From Psychrobium sp. MM17-31 (GTDB lineage Bacteria > Pseudomonadota > Gammaproteobacteria > Enterobacterales > Psychrobiaceae), in the NCBI RefSeq assembly GCF_022347785.1, contig NZ_JAKRGA010000002.1, positions 372,001-436,000 on the forward strand: a DNA stretch of 64,000 nt, in the 5' to 3' direction. Below, piece by piece: positions 1 to 8,499 of the stretch (position 1 is its first letter; every line of letters begins with the position of its first letter). The notes below the pieces were generated by a model, which was given only the letters and a program-made list of their open reading frames with translations, did not search any database and was not told where the DNA came from. The position numbers were made by a program, and so were the translations under genes.

Positions 1-321
1 TAAATTCCAATCATTGAGATATCTAGATACTGGCGCCATCTTAATCATTAGATCTTTATCTTCATGCTTAATAGCTGTTTCAGCTTGTTCAAGCACTTGC
101 TCAAAAGACTCATCATTAAAGTAGCGTGCATTGCGCTTTAATTTTTTCAATAATTTGTAATCGTCAAATTGATAGTTCGCCAATGAGTAAAAATCATCGG
201 CATGCTTATCTAATTTAGTGATTTGAGAGGTTACTTCTTTACAAAGTTTTGTATTTGCCTGCGCAGGAGTTGCAAGACTTAATATCGCTACGGATAGAGA
301 GGTGAGAAGTAATTTATTCAT
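1..321 (-). CDS. Secreted protein of unknown function, C-terminus cut by window edge
   Basis: An open frame starts at the ATG at 319-321 and runs 107 codons off the left edge without a stop. It begins MNKLLLTSLSVAILSLATPA, a signal peptide probably cleaved after AQA. The visible mature part is helical and rich in Lys, Asp and Glu, with one Cys (KLCKEV) shortly after cleavage. I recognise no family motif. It is transcribed away from the next gene, so the 322-648 region must carry its promoter. The reading is supported by the signal peptide and by uninterrupted coding; the function is unknown. Confidence 0.6.
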   Translation of the reverse strand, partial: MNKLLLTSLSVAILSLATPAQANTKLCKEVTSQITKLDKHADDFYSLANYQFDDYKLLKKLKRNARYFNDESFEQVLEQAETAIKHEDKDLMIKMAPVSRYLNDWNL

Positions 322-648
322 TGAAAGTCACTCGTTATTCCATGTTTATATAAACTAAAAGTACACTATCGTGAAAGAGACATACGTAATCTTTTATGAT
401 TACACGTTATCAACTGTTATTCGTACTTAACTATTCGACAAAAAGATAATTCTTCATGCCGAATTCACTAATTATAAATAAAAATGTCATAAAAGACCTT
501 CATTTCACGAAAAATACGTAAAACAGATGTTTGAATGTTTATATTTACTACCAATCACCTATCTTTTAGACGATTGTAAAAAGGGTTTGTGATTAACTGA
601 GGAGCTGAGGTAGATTAATACATAATCTGTTTTTAAAGGACTGGAAAA
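322..648. other. AT-rich divergent intergenic region with two small palindromes
   Basis: This stretch separates two divergent small secreted-protein genes and contains no convincing ORF. It has two perfect 6-bp-arm inverted repeats: GTAATC/GATTAC at 386-403 and AGATTA/TAATCT at 612-628. The second lies about 20 bases before the start of the right-hand gene and overlaps a possible -10 region, so it could be an operator. Neither is followed by a T-run, so they do not look like terminators. Confidence 0.35.
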
Positions 649-1008
649 TTGCGATTTATAACTATTGCCCTGTTAGCGCTTTATTCTACGCTTACCCTAG
701 CGGCACAGCAGTCAAGCGAAAATACGCCCTCCTCGCACAAAGTCCAACAGATATTTTTGCAAATGACTGCGCAACAAAAGCGGGATGCCTTCATCAGTAC
801 CATTACTTCGACAGGCAATATCTGTAAACAAGTTACCCAAATGGTATTTGATAAAATTAAGGATAATAAGGCCTATTGGTATGTTGCGTGTAATAAACGG
901 CACTATGAAGTCTATATTCGCGATGATGAAACCGGCACCACACATGTGACCTCTTGCACGGCATTAAACTTAATTGGACGAGTATGCCCATTGCAGGAGC
1001 TTGAGTGA
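649..1008 (+). CDS. Small secreted Cys-containing protein of unknown function
   Basis: The 119-residue protein starts at a TTG preceded by AAAGGA about 8 bases upstream. Residues 1-18 (MRFITIALLALYSTLTLA) form a signal peptide ending in an AxA-like site. The mature part has four cysteines (ICKQ, VACN, TSCT, RVCP) that could form two disulfides in the periplasm. It ends 3 bases before the convergent histidine-kinase gene. No family was recognised. The start is supported by the Shine-Dalgarno match and signal peptide. Confidence 0.6.
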   Translation: MRFITIALLALYSTLTLAAQQSSENTPSSHKVQQIFLQMTAQQKRDAFISTITSTGNICKQVTQMVFDKIKDNKAYWYVACNKRHYEVYIRDDETGTTHVTSCTALNLIGRVCPLQELE

Positions 1009-1011
1009 CGC

Positions 1012-2346
1012 CTAACCATCTAACGGCATTGTTACGGTAAAGCTTGCACCACCCAAAGCAGAGTGGCCTACATCGATTGTTCCGCGCATATTCAATACCG
1101 CCGCCTTGGTAATCGACAAGCCAAGTCCAATCCCACCTGTCTTTCTGCTACGACTACTATCTAATCTAGCAAAGGGAATGAATACTGTTTCATAACTCGT
1201 ACTGTCTATGCCAACGCCATCATCTTCTACCAGCATATAAACTTCACCTGACTCGACATAGACAATGATATTTACTTGGCGATTGGCGTAAATCAGCGCA
1301 TTTTTAATGAGATTATCTACGACTAATCGTAAATAAACAGGATTTGTCGTTATCCGAGCCTCGCTACAAATATTTAGCGCTATCGACTTGTCGCTGGGTA
1401 CAGTGACGAGTGCCATCCGCGATTTTATGAAATCCGATAAAAAAATCGTTTCATAATTCTGGTAATACTCTGCTGATTTTGAATTGGTCAATTTCGAGAA
1501 GTTAACTATTTGCGAAATCAATTCGTTAATATCAACAATGTATGCATCCACGTCATCGAGTAAGGCCGCCACCTTGTCATCACTGCTCTGCTGTCTCAAT
1601 AATCCAGCTGCGAGTTGAATTCTGCTCAATGGCGTTCTAATTTCATGCGGAATTGCATGAGCAAACACTTCCTTTTCTTTAACACTTTTATCAATTGCCT
1701 CAGCCATGTTATTAAAACTAATAGCAATATCATTGAGTGGCCGCAAGATGTCTTCATCGGCACGCGCACTCATATCACCGCGACCAAATCGTTTTTGTGC
1801 TTTGTTTAAGCCGTAAATCTGTCGATGCATTTTTTTTAACGGCCAATACAAACTAACAAATATTAAAACCAAACACAGAATTAAGAAAAACGGTGAGTCT
1901 AACTCATCGATATGCAATTCAGACTCTTCCCCCTCTACTCGCTCTTCATCGGTTTTTTCATAAATCAATAAACCTCTCATGGAAGTCACTGTAGAAAAAT
2001 ACGCAATGCGTTCACCTTCAACGAATTCATAATATTCAACGCTGTCACTTCGCCCAACGAACAAACATGATTGACATAGTTTTTTCCATTGTTGAGGCGA
2101 TATAAATTTAGCTGAATAATAAAATGAAAAGGGCGGCGGCAATTGATAGTCATATTGCTCAGAATGTTTCGAAACATCCTGCACAGCCAAATCTTTAAGG
2201 TAGTCGGCAGTAATCGAAAAATGGGTAAACTCCTCTTTTTTAAATACCATTTCTCCGACGAGTCGTGTCACTACAATACTGCATAACATAACAACCGCAA
2301 CGCCTAAATAGAGCCTAGAAAATAGCGAGAGGGGTAATCTAATCAT
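1012..2346 (-). CDS. Sensor histidine kinase, RstB-like
   Basis: A 444-residue inner-membrane sensor of an OmpR-class two-component system. Transmembrane helices lie near residues 10-30 and 151-171 and bracket a periplasmic sensor domain of about 120 residues. A HAMP segment (about 172-225) follows. The H-box HEIRTPL has the phospho-accepting His near 234. The ATPase domain has an N-box (DNLIKNA, about 344-350), G1 (DDGVG, about 375-379) and G2 (GGIGLGL, about 404-410). All catalytic motifs are intact. Its start overlaps the end of the upstream response-regulator gene by 8 bases, so the two are co-translated. The partner regulator resembles RstA, which suggests an RstB-like role; the signal sensed is unknown. 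The neighbouring lipid A modification genes suggest it controls envelope remodelling. Confidence 0.9.
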   Translation of the reverse strand: MIRLPLSLFSRLYLGVAVVMLCSIVVTRLVGEMVFKKEEFTHFSITADYLKDLAVQDVSKHSEQYDYQLPPPFSFYYSAKFISPQQWKKLCQSCLFVGRSDSVEYYEFVEGERIAYFSTVTSMRGLLIYEKTDEERVEGEESELHIDELDSPFFLILCLVLIFVSLYWPLKKMHRQIYGLNKAQKRFGRGDMSARADEDILRPLNDIAISFNNMAEAIDKSVKEKEVFAHAIPHEIRTPLSRIQLAAGLLRQQSSDDKVAALLDDVDAYIVDINELISQIVNFSKLTNSKSAEYYQNYETIFLSDFIKSRMALVTVPSDKSIALNICSEARITTNPVYLRLVVDNLIKNALIYANRQVNIIVYVESGEVYMLVEDDGVGIDSTSYETVFIPFARLDSSRSRKTGGIGLGLSITKAAVLNMRGTIDVGHSALGGASFTVTMPLDG

Positions 2347-3007
2347 TGATTAACTTATATCCTTTATTTCGCACGGTAGTGATAATTTGATAAGGCATTT
2401 GATCGTCTCCTAGCTTCTTCCGCAAACCAGAAATACGCATATCAATAGAGCGATTGCTAAAGTCATAATCTATACCACGTAGTGCCTGACAGCACTCTTC
2501 ACGACTAACAATATCCCCTTCATTATCGACAAGAATTTTTAGCATCTCAAATTCGGCATTTGTCAGTTCGAGCTTAATGCCACGACAAAATACTTGCTGA
2601 CTGTGTATTTCAATAACTTTATCAACGGCGGGTTGTTGTCGCATAGATCGTCTTGTTAACGCCTCGATACGAGCCACTAAAACATGAGGCTTGAGCGGCT
2701 TAACCAAATAATCATCGGCTCCCTGTCGCAAAAGACTCACTTCACTAATGTCGTCATCGCAGGCTGTTAAAACTAAAATGGGGTTGGTATAAAAATCGCG
2801 GGCTTTCTTGCATACTTCAATGCCATTCATTCTCGGCAGCATAAGATCTAGTATCACCAAATCAGGATTGATTCTCACAATAGAATCGATGGCCAAGGCA
2901 CCATCATCAATGGTGGTAACAGTATATCCTTCAGCCTCAAGATACATCGTCGTAAGACGTGATATTTCAGCATCATCTTCAACCAATAACACATGTGCTT
3001 TTTTCAT
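2339..3007 (-). CDS. Response regulator, OmpR family, RstA-like
   Basis: A 222-residue regulator with an N-terminal receiver domain (acidic pair at 11-12, phospho-acceptor Asp54 in VILDLMLP, conserved Lys103 in LVKPLKP) and a C-terminal winged-helix domain (about 125-222). The C-terminal motifs LRG.DYD...RSID and TVRNKGYKL closely follow E. coli RstA. It is the first gene of the kinase operon and divergent from eptA across 211 bases. A 10-bp tandem repeat at 3087-3106 in that gap has the half-site spacing expected for an OmpR-family dimer. I infer autoregulation and control of eptA-dgkA; this is not shown by the sequence alone. Confidence 0.9.
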   Translation of the reverse strand: MKKAHVLLVEDDAEISRLTTMYLEAEGYTVTTIDDGALAIDSIVRINPDLVILDLMLPRMNGIEVCKKARDFYTNPILVLTACDDDISEVSLLRQGADDYLVKPLKPHVLVARIEALTRRSMRQQPAVDKVIEIHSQQVFCRGIKLELTNAEFEMLKILVDNEGDIVSREECCQALRGIDYDFSNRSIDMRISGLRKKLGDDQMPYQIITTVRNKGYKLIND

Positions 3008-3086
3008 TCTTGACTCACACCGAATTTACGCAAAATAACAAAAAAGACCGCACTTTATAAGAATAGTTCGCTCATTTACACCACCC

Positions 3087-3106
3087 CTTACAAAGGCTTA
3101 CAAAGC
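3087..3106. promoter_or_regulatory. Candidate tandem operator for the OmpR-family regulator
   Basis: The sequence CTTACAAAGGCTTACAAAGC is a head-to-tail repeat of CTTACAAAGS with a 10-bp period, one helical turn. OmpR/PhoB-family dimers bind tandem half-sites with this spacing. It lies between the divergent response-regulator and eptA genes, about 112 bases upstream of the eptA start. The regulator assignment is inferred from position and geometry. Confidence 0.45.
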
Positions 3107-3218
3107 CACAATTTGAGTTACACGACCTTACTCAGTAAATGCAACCTCATTGCTAAGCTCCCGTCAAAAATCGTCACAGTTCCTTCGATAGATTTTTTAT
3201 GCACAGGATAAGACGTTA

Positions 3219-4853
3219 ATGCTTCAAAGATTACAACCTAAACTCACCAGTAGCCAATTGCTACTTGTTATTACCCTCTATTTCACCTTGGTATTCAACT
3301 ACCCATTTTTACAAGGATTCATGGGGGCTATTCTAGCGCTTGAGCAATTCAATATTGCATTTCTACTGTCAGTGCCCTTAGTTATTGGCTGTATTTTACT
3401 GATTGTCTTCTCAATCTTAGCGTTGCCGAAATTACTTAAACCAACCTTAATCGCTATTACATTAACATCGGCGTTAGTCTTTTACGCATCCCTTAACTAC
3501 GGCACAGTTTTCGATTATGGAATGATTCAAAATTCCGTTGAGACTGATCAAGGCGAGGCGCTGTCTTACGTAAACTTGCAGGCATTGATAACCTTTGTGC
3601 TCGTTGGTGTATTACCCGCCTTATTTATTGCGACCACTCAATTAACGCCGTTGAGTATTGGTCAAGCTGTTATTTCTCGCCTGCGACTAATTGCCGCCGC
3701 CTTTGCAGTGCTGCTTACTTTAGTGTTCTTTTTCTATCAAGACTATGCAGCAGTTGGCCGTAATAACAGCCATCTTAAGAAAATCATTAACCCAACTCAA
3801 TATATATACAGCGGAGTGAAGTACGTTAAACACAACTATTTCGACAATGAAATTCCTTTTAAAACGCTCGATAGCTCACCGACGCTCAATACCCCAAAAG
3901 AAAAAGAAGTGATGGTTATAGTGCTAGGTGAAACAGCTCGTGCCAAGAACTTCGCTAGTAATGGCTATGACAGGGATACCAACCTATACACAGCCCCTTA
4001 TGCCATGACCTCTTTTGAGAAAATGTATTCGTGCGGCACGGCAACTGCCGTATCCGTTCCTTGTATGTTTTCCTCAATGACGCGAGATAACTTCGAACGT
4101 CGCCAAGCCGACAAACAGCAAAACGTTATAGATATTGCCCAACTCGCCGGATTTGACGTGCAGTGGATAAGTAACAATGGCTGTAAAAATGTGTGCGACC
4201 GTGTGCCAACAATTAACATCGATCTCAACCAGCCAAGCCCGCTATGCGATGGCCACTATTGCCAAGATGAAATACTGCTAACACCGCTCGCCAAAAAACT
4301 CGCCAACCTGCAACAGGAAAAAACCTTAATAGTGCTTCATATGATGGGCTCACATGGCCCTACTTATTACAAACGCTATCCCAATAGCCATCAGAAATTC
4401 ACGCCTGACTGCCGGCGTAGTGACATTCAAAACTGCAGCCAAGAGCAGCTAATAAATACTTACGATAACACCATTGCTTACACGGATTTTGTCATTTCAA
4501 AAGTCGTTGCCCAATTAGATTACCTAGCACCGCAATACAAAGCATCGATGCTCTATATTTCAGATCATGGTGAATCTCTTGGTGAGTCAGGCGTTTACTT
4601 ACATGGCCTCCCCTACTCTTTTTCTCCCGTTGAGCAACGTCACATTCCAATGCTGCTGTGGAGTAGTAACCAACGTCATAGCAGCGCCTGTATTGCACAA
4701 CGTGCAAAAGAGCAAAGATTTAGTCACGACAACTTGTTTCACAGTCTGCTCGGCTGGCTTTCAATTTCAAGTAGTGCGTACCAAAACGAATTAGACATTT
4801 TCGCCCACTGCGAACCATCACCAAACATAGCCAACAACTCCCTCACACATTAG
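3219..4853 (+). CDS. eptA: Phosphoethanolamine transferase, lipid A modifying (EptA-like)
   Basis: The 544-residue inner-membrane enzyme moves phosphoethanolamine from phosphatidylethanolamine to lipid A on the periplasmic face, lowering surface negative charge and sensitivity to cationic peptides. Several transmembrane helices fill residues 15-175. The sulfatase-fold catalytic domain follows, with GETARAKN (zinc ligand Glu about 238), the nucleophile segment CGTATAVSVPCM (about 272-283), and the zinc-binding ISDHGES motif near the C-terminus. Numerous Cys pairs in the soluble domain match the disulfide-rich family. It is 8 bases upstream of dgkA, consistent with recycling of the diacylglycerol by-product. 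Length is typical of EptA (about 545). Confidence 0.93.
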   Translation: MLQRLQPKLTSSQLLLVITLYFTLVFNYPFLQGFMGAILALEQFNIAFLLSVPLVIGCILLIVFSILALPKLLKPTLIAITLTSALVFYASLNYGTVFDYGMIQNSVETDQGEALSYVNLQALITFVLVGVLPALFIATTQLTPLSIGQAVISRLRLIAAAFAVLLTLVFFFYQDYAAVGRNNSHLKKIINPTQYIYSGVKYVKHNYFDNEIPFKTLDSSPTLNTPKEKEVMVIVLGETARAKNFASNGYDRDTNLYTAPYAMTSFEKMYSCGTATAVSVPCMFSSMTRDNFERRQADKQQNVIDIAQLAGFDVQWISNNGCKNVCDRVPTINIDLNQPSPLCDGHYCQDEILLTPLAKKLANLQQEKTLIVLHMMGSHGPTYYKRYPNSHQKFTPDCRRSDIQNCSQEQLINTYDNTIAYTDFVISKVVAQLDYLAPQYKASMLYISDHGESLGESGVYLHGLPYSFSPVEQRHIPMLLWSSNQRHSSACIAQRAKEQRFSHDNLFHSLLGWLSISSSAYQNELDIFAHCEPSPNIANNSLTH

Positions 4854-4861
4854 GAACAATC

Positions 4862-5233
4862 ATGAATTTTGACAACACCAATAAGCCCAAAGGTGCCCTG
4901 CGTCTGTGGTTAGCATTTAAAAATACACTCAAAGGCCTAGGCTGGATGTGTAAGAACGAAGCAGCGTTTAAACAGGAAATATTACTAACTGCAGTGCTCA
5001 CTGTCGTTACCTTCTTTCTCAATGTAACACCTATTGAGCAAGCCATTTTAATTTGTTCTCTCTTGGTCATTTTACTCGTCGAAACCATTAATACCGCAAT
5101 AGAGGCTGTGGTTGATCGCATAGGACTAGAAATGCACCCGCTGTCTGGCCTAGCGAAAGATCTGGGCTCTGCCGCAGTATTTATTAGCTGCCTCATTAGC
5201 ACTATCATCTGGGGCGCAGTGTTATGGCCATAA
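4862..5233 (+). CDS. dgkA: Diacylglycerol kinase
   Basis: A 123-residue inner-membrane enzyme that phosphorylates diacylglycerol to phosphatidic acid with ATP. The protein has an amphipathic N-terminus and three hydrophobic helices. The family signature E.INTAIEAVVDRI (about residues 75-90) is intact, including the catalytic Glu and ATP/Mg ligands. It lies between two headgroup-transferring enzymes, both of which would generate diacylglycerol, and overlaps the next gene by 10 bases. The arrangement indicates a dedicated recycling role in this operon. Confidence 0.95.
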   Translation: MNFDNTNKPKGALRLWLAFKNTLKGLGWMCKNEAAFKQEILLTAVLTVVTFFLNVTPIEQAILICSLLVILLVETINTAIEAVVDRIGLEMHPLSGLAKDLGSAAVFISCLISTIIWGAVLWP

Positions 5234-7200
5234 TCACCATGTTTTCAAATAAACTACGCAGCCAATTGCTAGCAAAGCAGCTTGGTCCTTTTTGGTTAAG
5301 TGTTGTTTTCGCAATATCCTCACTACTATTACTGACACTGAGCCGCATGGCACTGACCATATGGCAAATAGATCGCGTTAATGATATTGACGCTTGGCTA
5401 TCTATTATCATTGGCGGCTTACGTGTCGATATTTCTACCGTCAGCTATATCTCCGCTATTCCTGTAATATTAGCCTGCCTAACATTGTTTATTTCTCACA
5501 TTACAAAGCTTGTGAAATGCTTTTCCATCATCTGGTACAGCGCATTTCTCATTCTCTTGGTCTATTTAGAAGTCATAACGCCAACCTTTATTAATGAATA
5601 CGACTTACGCCCTAATCGACTACTTATCGAATATCTCATTTATCCCAAAGAAGTGATGGCGATGCTGTCTAGTGGTTATAAACTAGAAATTCTCCTGTCA
5701 TCACTAGCGTTATTAATCACTGCGATTGTCGGTTTTCGTTTTCTAAAGTCACAATGGTGCGAAAAGACAGCTGTCAGGGGGCTAAAACGACCAGCATTAG
5801 CAATCTGCGCGATATTGTTAGTATTACTCGGCGCGCGCTCATCGCTGGGACATCGCCCACTTAATCCTGCGATGGTGTCATTTTCTACCGACCATCTCCT
5901 CAATACACTGGCGCTAAACTCAACCTATTCAGCGGCATTTGCCATAAAACAAATGCAACTAGAAAACTCAGCAGCTAGTTACTATGGCGAAATGCCGCAG
6001 CAAAATATTTATCAGAATATTCGAGCAAACATGCTGCACGCCGTTGAGGATTTCACAGACAATGACATCCCCACTGCGAGTTTCAAACAAGCAAGCTATA
6101 CAGGTAAGCCTAAAAACCTAGTTATCCTATTACAAGAAAGCTTGGGCGCGCGTTTTGTCGGAGGTTTGGGCGGTCTGCCACTAACGCCCAACCTAGATGA
6201 GCTAATGCAGCAGGGTTGGAACTTTACCGAACTCTACGCCACAGGAACCCGTTCTGTCCGAGGCATTGAAGCGGTGATTACAGGCTTTACACCGACGCCA
6301 TCACGGGCTGTGGTTAAGCTAGATAAATCACAACGAGACTTTTTTACCATTGCCAGTCTGCTCAAAAAGCACAACTATCACACCCAATTTGTTTACGGTG
6401 GAGAAGCCCACTTTGACAATATGAAGAGCTTTTTTCTCGGTAACGGATTTAATGAGATTGTCGACAGCGATGATTTTGCAAAAATTGACTTTGAAGGTTC
6501 ATGGGGGGCTAGTGACGAAGATCTTTACGATCAAGCGCATCTCGAGCTAGAAAAACTCAGCGCGCAAAACAAACCATTCTTCAGTTTAGTCTTTACCAGC
6601 TCTAACCATTCGCCATTCGAATACCCAGATGGCAAAATAGAGCCCTACGATAGCCCCAAACGCACCCGCAACAACGCCGCTAAATACTCGGATTTTGCTT
6701 TAGGAAAGTTTTTCGAAAAAGCACGCCATGCGAGCTACTGGGATAACACAATTTTCCTAGTTGTCGCAGATCATGACTCTCGTGTATTTGGCGCAGAGTT
6801 AGTTCCCGTTAAACACTTTCGTATTCCAGGTGTGATATTAGGTAAAGATATTAAGCCACGACAAGACGCGCGTTTAGTAAGCCAAATTGATTTAGCCCCT
6901 ACGCTATTATCATTGATAGGAATTAGCGATGTTACGCCGATGCTTGGTCACGATCTCACTCAAGAAATTCCCGTTGAAAAACAACGAGCGTTGATGCAAT
7001 ACGACAAAAATTTTGCCTATATGAGCCCAACTGAAATCACTGTCTTGCAACCTAACCTTGAGCCGCGTGGATTTGTGCGCGTTGGCAATAAGCTAACTGA
7101 AATTCCCATAGCGCAAAGGCTTATTGACCGAGCTAAAGCCCATGCTCTTTTTGGTTCTTTAGCTTACAGCAACCAACTTTATCAACTTACTGATGAATAG
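5224..7200 (+). CDS. LTA-synthase-like sulfatase-fold phosphotransferase, membrane-bound
   Basis: A 658-residue protein with about five N-terminal transmembrane helices (residues 18-205) and a periplasmic alkaline-phosphatase/sulfatase domain. Visible active-site elements are LQESLGAR (metal ligand Glu), YATGTRSVRGIEA (candidate Thr nucleophile) and VADHDSR (Asp/His metal ligands). These place it in the LtaS/OpgB-like group, which transfers phosphoglycerol (or related groups) from phospholipid to a glycan. The start at 5224 overlaps dgkA by 10 bases; an in-frame ATG at 5239 is an alternative. The substrate cannot be told from sequence; membrane-derived oligosaccharide or another envelope glycan is plausible. 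Its end overlaps the convergent gene by 14 bases. Confidence 0.8.
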   Translation: MAIITMFSNKLRSQLLAKQLGPFWLSVVFAISSLLLLTLSRMALTIWQIDRVNDIDAWLSIIIGGLRVDISTVSYISAIPVILACLTLFISHITKLVKCFSIIWYSAFLILLVYLEVITPTFINEYDLRPNRLLIEYLIYPKEVMAMLSSGYKLEILLSSLALLITAIVGFRFLKSQWCEKTAVRGLKRPALAICAILLVLLGARSSLGHRPLNPAMVSFSTDHLLNTLALNSTYSAAFAIKQMQLENSAASYYGEMPQQNIYQNIRANMLHAVEDFTDNDIPTASFKQASYTGKPKNLVILLQESLGARFVGGLGGLPLTPNLDELMQQGWNFTELYATGTRSVRGIEAVITGFTPTPSRAVVKLDKSQRDFFTIASLLKKHNYHTQFVYGGEAHFDNMKSFFLGNGFNEIVDSDDFAKIDFEGSWGASDEDLYDQAHLELEKLSAQNKPFFSLVFTSSNHSPFEYPDGKIEPYDSPKRTRNNAAKYSDFALGKFFEKARHASYWDNTIFLVVADHDSRVFGAELVPVKHFRIPGVILGKDIKPRQDARLVSQIDLAPTLLSLIGISDVTPMLGHDLTQEIPVEKQRALMQYDKNFAYMSPTEITVLQPNLEPRGFVRVGNKLTEIPIAQRLIDRAKAHALFGSLAYSNQLYQLTDE

Positions 7201-7942
7201 GTGATTTTAGCCACTGTAACTGCAATTGATGTTTAATGCCTTTAGCAACAACGGTTTGATAAGCGCTGCGCAACTTCTTAGCCAGCGCTTCGTCAGACTT
7301 TTTACTCAGCGCGATATAAAGTTTTTGGTCGATTTGCTTAAAATGAAAATCGGTTTCAACGCTGCTTTCATCGTGCTTAGTTTCTTTTAAAACTTCTTCT
7401 AGCGGACCTTGTGATGCAAACAAAAAGTCAAAGCGATTAGCAGCAAGCATATCCAACAGCTGAGCATATTTCACACCAGTAGTTAATCGAGAGAAACCAA
7501 GATTGAGTAGCGTATCGTGCTCAAAGGAAACTTTGGTGACACCAATGCGATAGTTTCTTGCCTCTGCCACTGAAGATACGGAAAGATCTTTACGTGAACT
7601 AAGCTTATATAAATAGTAATGCAGTTGGTCGACTTCACCGATCCATTTAAACAGTGGCTCTCGCTCTGGTGTTCTTACCATGGAAAACAAAACAACATTC
7701 TTTTGATTTAATGCTTGGTTGTAGCCACGTGCCCAAGGCACTATACGGATCTTGCTATTTATTTTCGCCTGCTTAAGTACCGCATCCATCAATGCCACAG
7801 CATAGCCAGTAGCATCACCCAATTCATCTTTATATTGGTATGGTGGCAAGTCCTCAGTCAGCACAGTAATTCGCTGAGCTACAACACTATGTGATAACAA
7901 TATTCCCCAAAGTAACAGCAATAATCGAAGAGCCATTGGCAA
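7187..7942 (-). CDS. Periplasmic solute-binding protein, family 3 (orphan)
   Basis: A 251-residue protein with a signal peptide (about residues 1-22, ending SVVAQ) followed by a type II periplasmic binding fold. The start of the mature domain, ITVLTEDLPPYQYKDE followed by GYAVALMDAVLK, is typical of amino-acid-type SBP_bac_3 domains, as is the PWARGYNQAL segment. No permease or ATPase gene is adjacent, so it may act with a distant transporter or be a stand-alone ligand sensor, as is common for this subgroup in Alteromonadales and Vibrio. The ligand is unknown. Confidence 0.8.
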   Translation of the reverse strand: MPMALRLLLLLWGILLSHSVVAQRITVLTEDLPPYQYKDELGDATGYAVALMDAVLKQAKINSKIRIVPWARGYNQALNQKNVVLFSMVRTPEREPLFKWIGEVDQLHYYLYKLSSRKDLSVSSVAEARNYRIGVTKVSFEHDTLLNLGFSRLTTGVKYAQLLDMLAANRFDFLFASQGPLEEVLKETKHDESSVETDFHFKQIDQKLYIALSKKSDEALAKKLRSAYQTVVAKGIKHQLQLQWLKSPIHQ

Positions 7943-8020
7943 TCCTTTTCCTAGGAGTCGGATTGATAAAATAACCTAAGTTACAATGCGATAAAAGAAT
8001 TATGTTTGAATTTTATACGG

Positions 8021-8458
8021 TTATTTCTTATCACGTACTAGGGGATAAAGTGCTTTAACTTGTAATTGTTCAGCAGCAGAAAGCCTCTTATAACCATACG
8101 GGAATGGCCATCCGTACCCCCAGCGAAAAGGGGTTGGTAAAAAAGGGCTGCCACCAAGCTGTACACCATTAAACATCATAATCGCGATTTTTTTATGGCC
8201 AGTATCAGCAACGCAAGATTGCAGTCGTAAATCAGATAACAAGCGTTGGGCCTTAGTGCCCCCCTGCCAATAATCTAAATCGTGTGCTTTACAGCAATGG
8301 AGCCATAAATCTGGCTGACCGATAGGTCCGTTGGGAAATAAACTACAACCATCAGTAGTAAAAGGAACAAGCGTTGACTGAGAGTTGCTGTCTGCTAAGC
8401 ATGAAAAAGAAAAAACGGAAAATATCAACAAAGATGCTGCTGTTATTTTCCGTATCAT
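8021..8458 (-). CDS. Small secreted protein with phospholipase A2-like CCxxHD motif
   Basis: The 145-residue protein has a signal peptide (about 1-22). The mature N-terminus carries TTDGCSLFPNGP, then HCCKAHDLDYW at about 54-64. The Cys-Cys-x-x-His-Asp core (Cys55, Cys56, His59, Asp60) matches the catalytic helix of secreted phospholipase A2, and the upstream Asp-Gly-Cys segment could form part of a Ca2+ loop. The C-terminal half is aromatic and Pro/Gly-rich (FRWGYGWPFPYGY). It stands alone, convergent with nothing and upstream-spaced from pdxJ. Enzymatic activity is inferred from the motif only. Confidence 0.6.
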   Translation of the reverse strand: MIRKITAASLLIFSVFSFSCLADSNSQSTLVPFTTDGCSLFPNGPIGQPDLWLHCCKAHDLDYWQGGTKAQRLLSDLRLQSCVADTGHKKIAIMMFNGVQLGGSPFLPTPFRWGYGWPFPYGYKRLSAAEQLQVKALYPLVRDKK

Positions 8459-8499
8459 ACTATTCTCAATATGCGCTTTTTAGGGAATAATCGGGCGAA

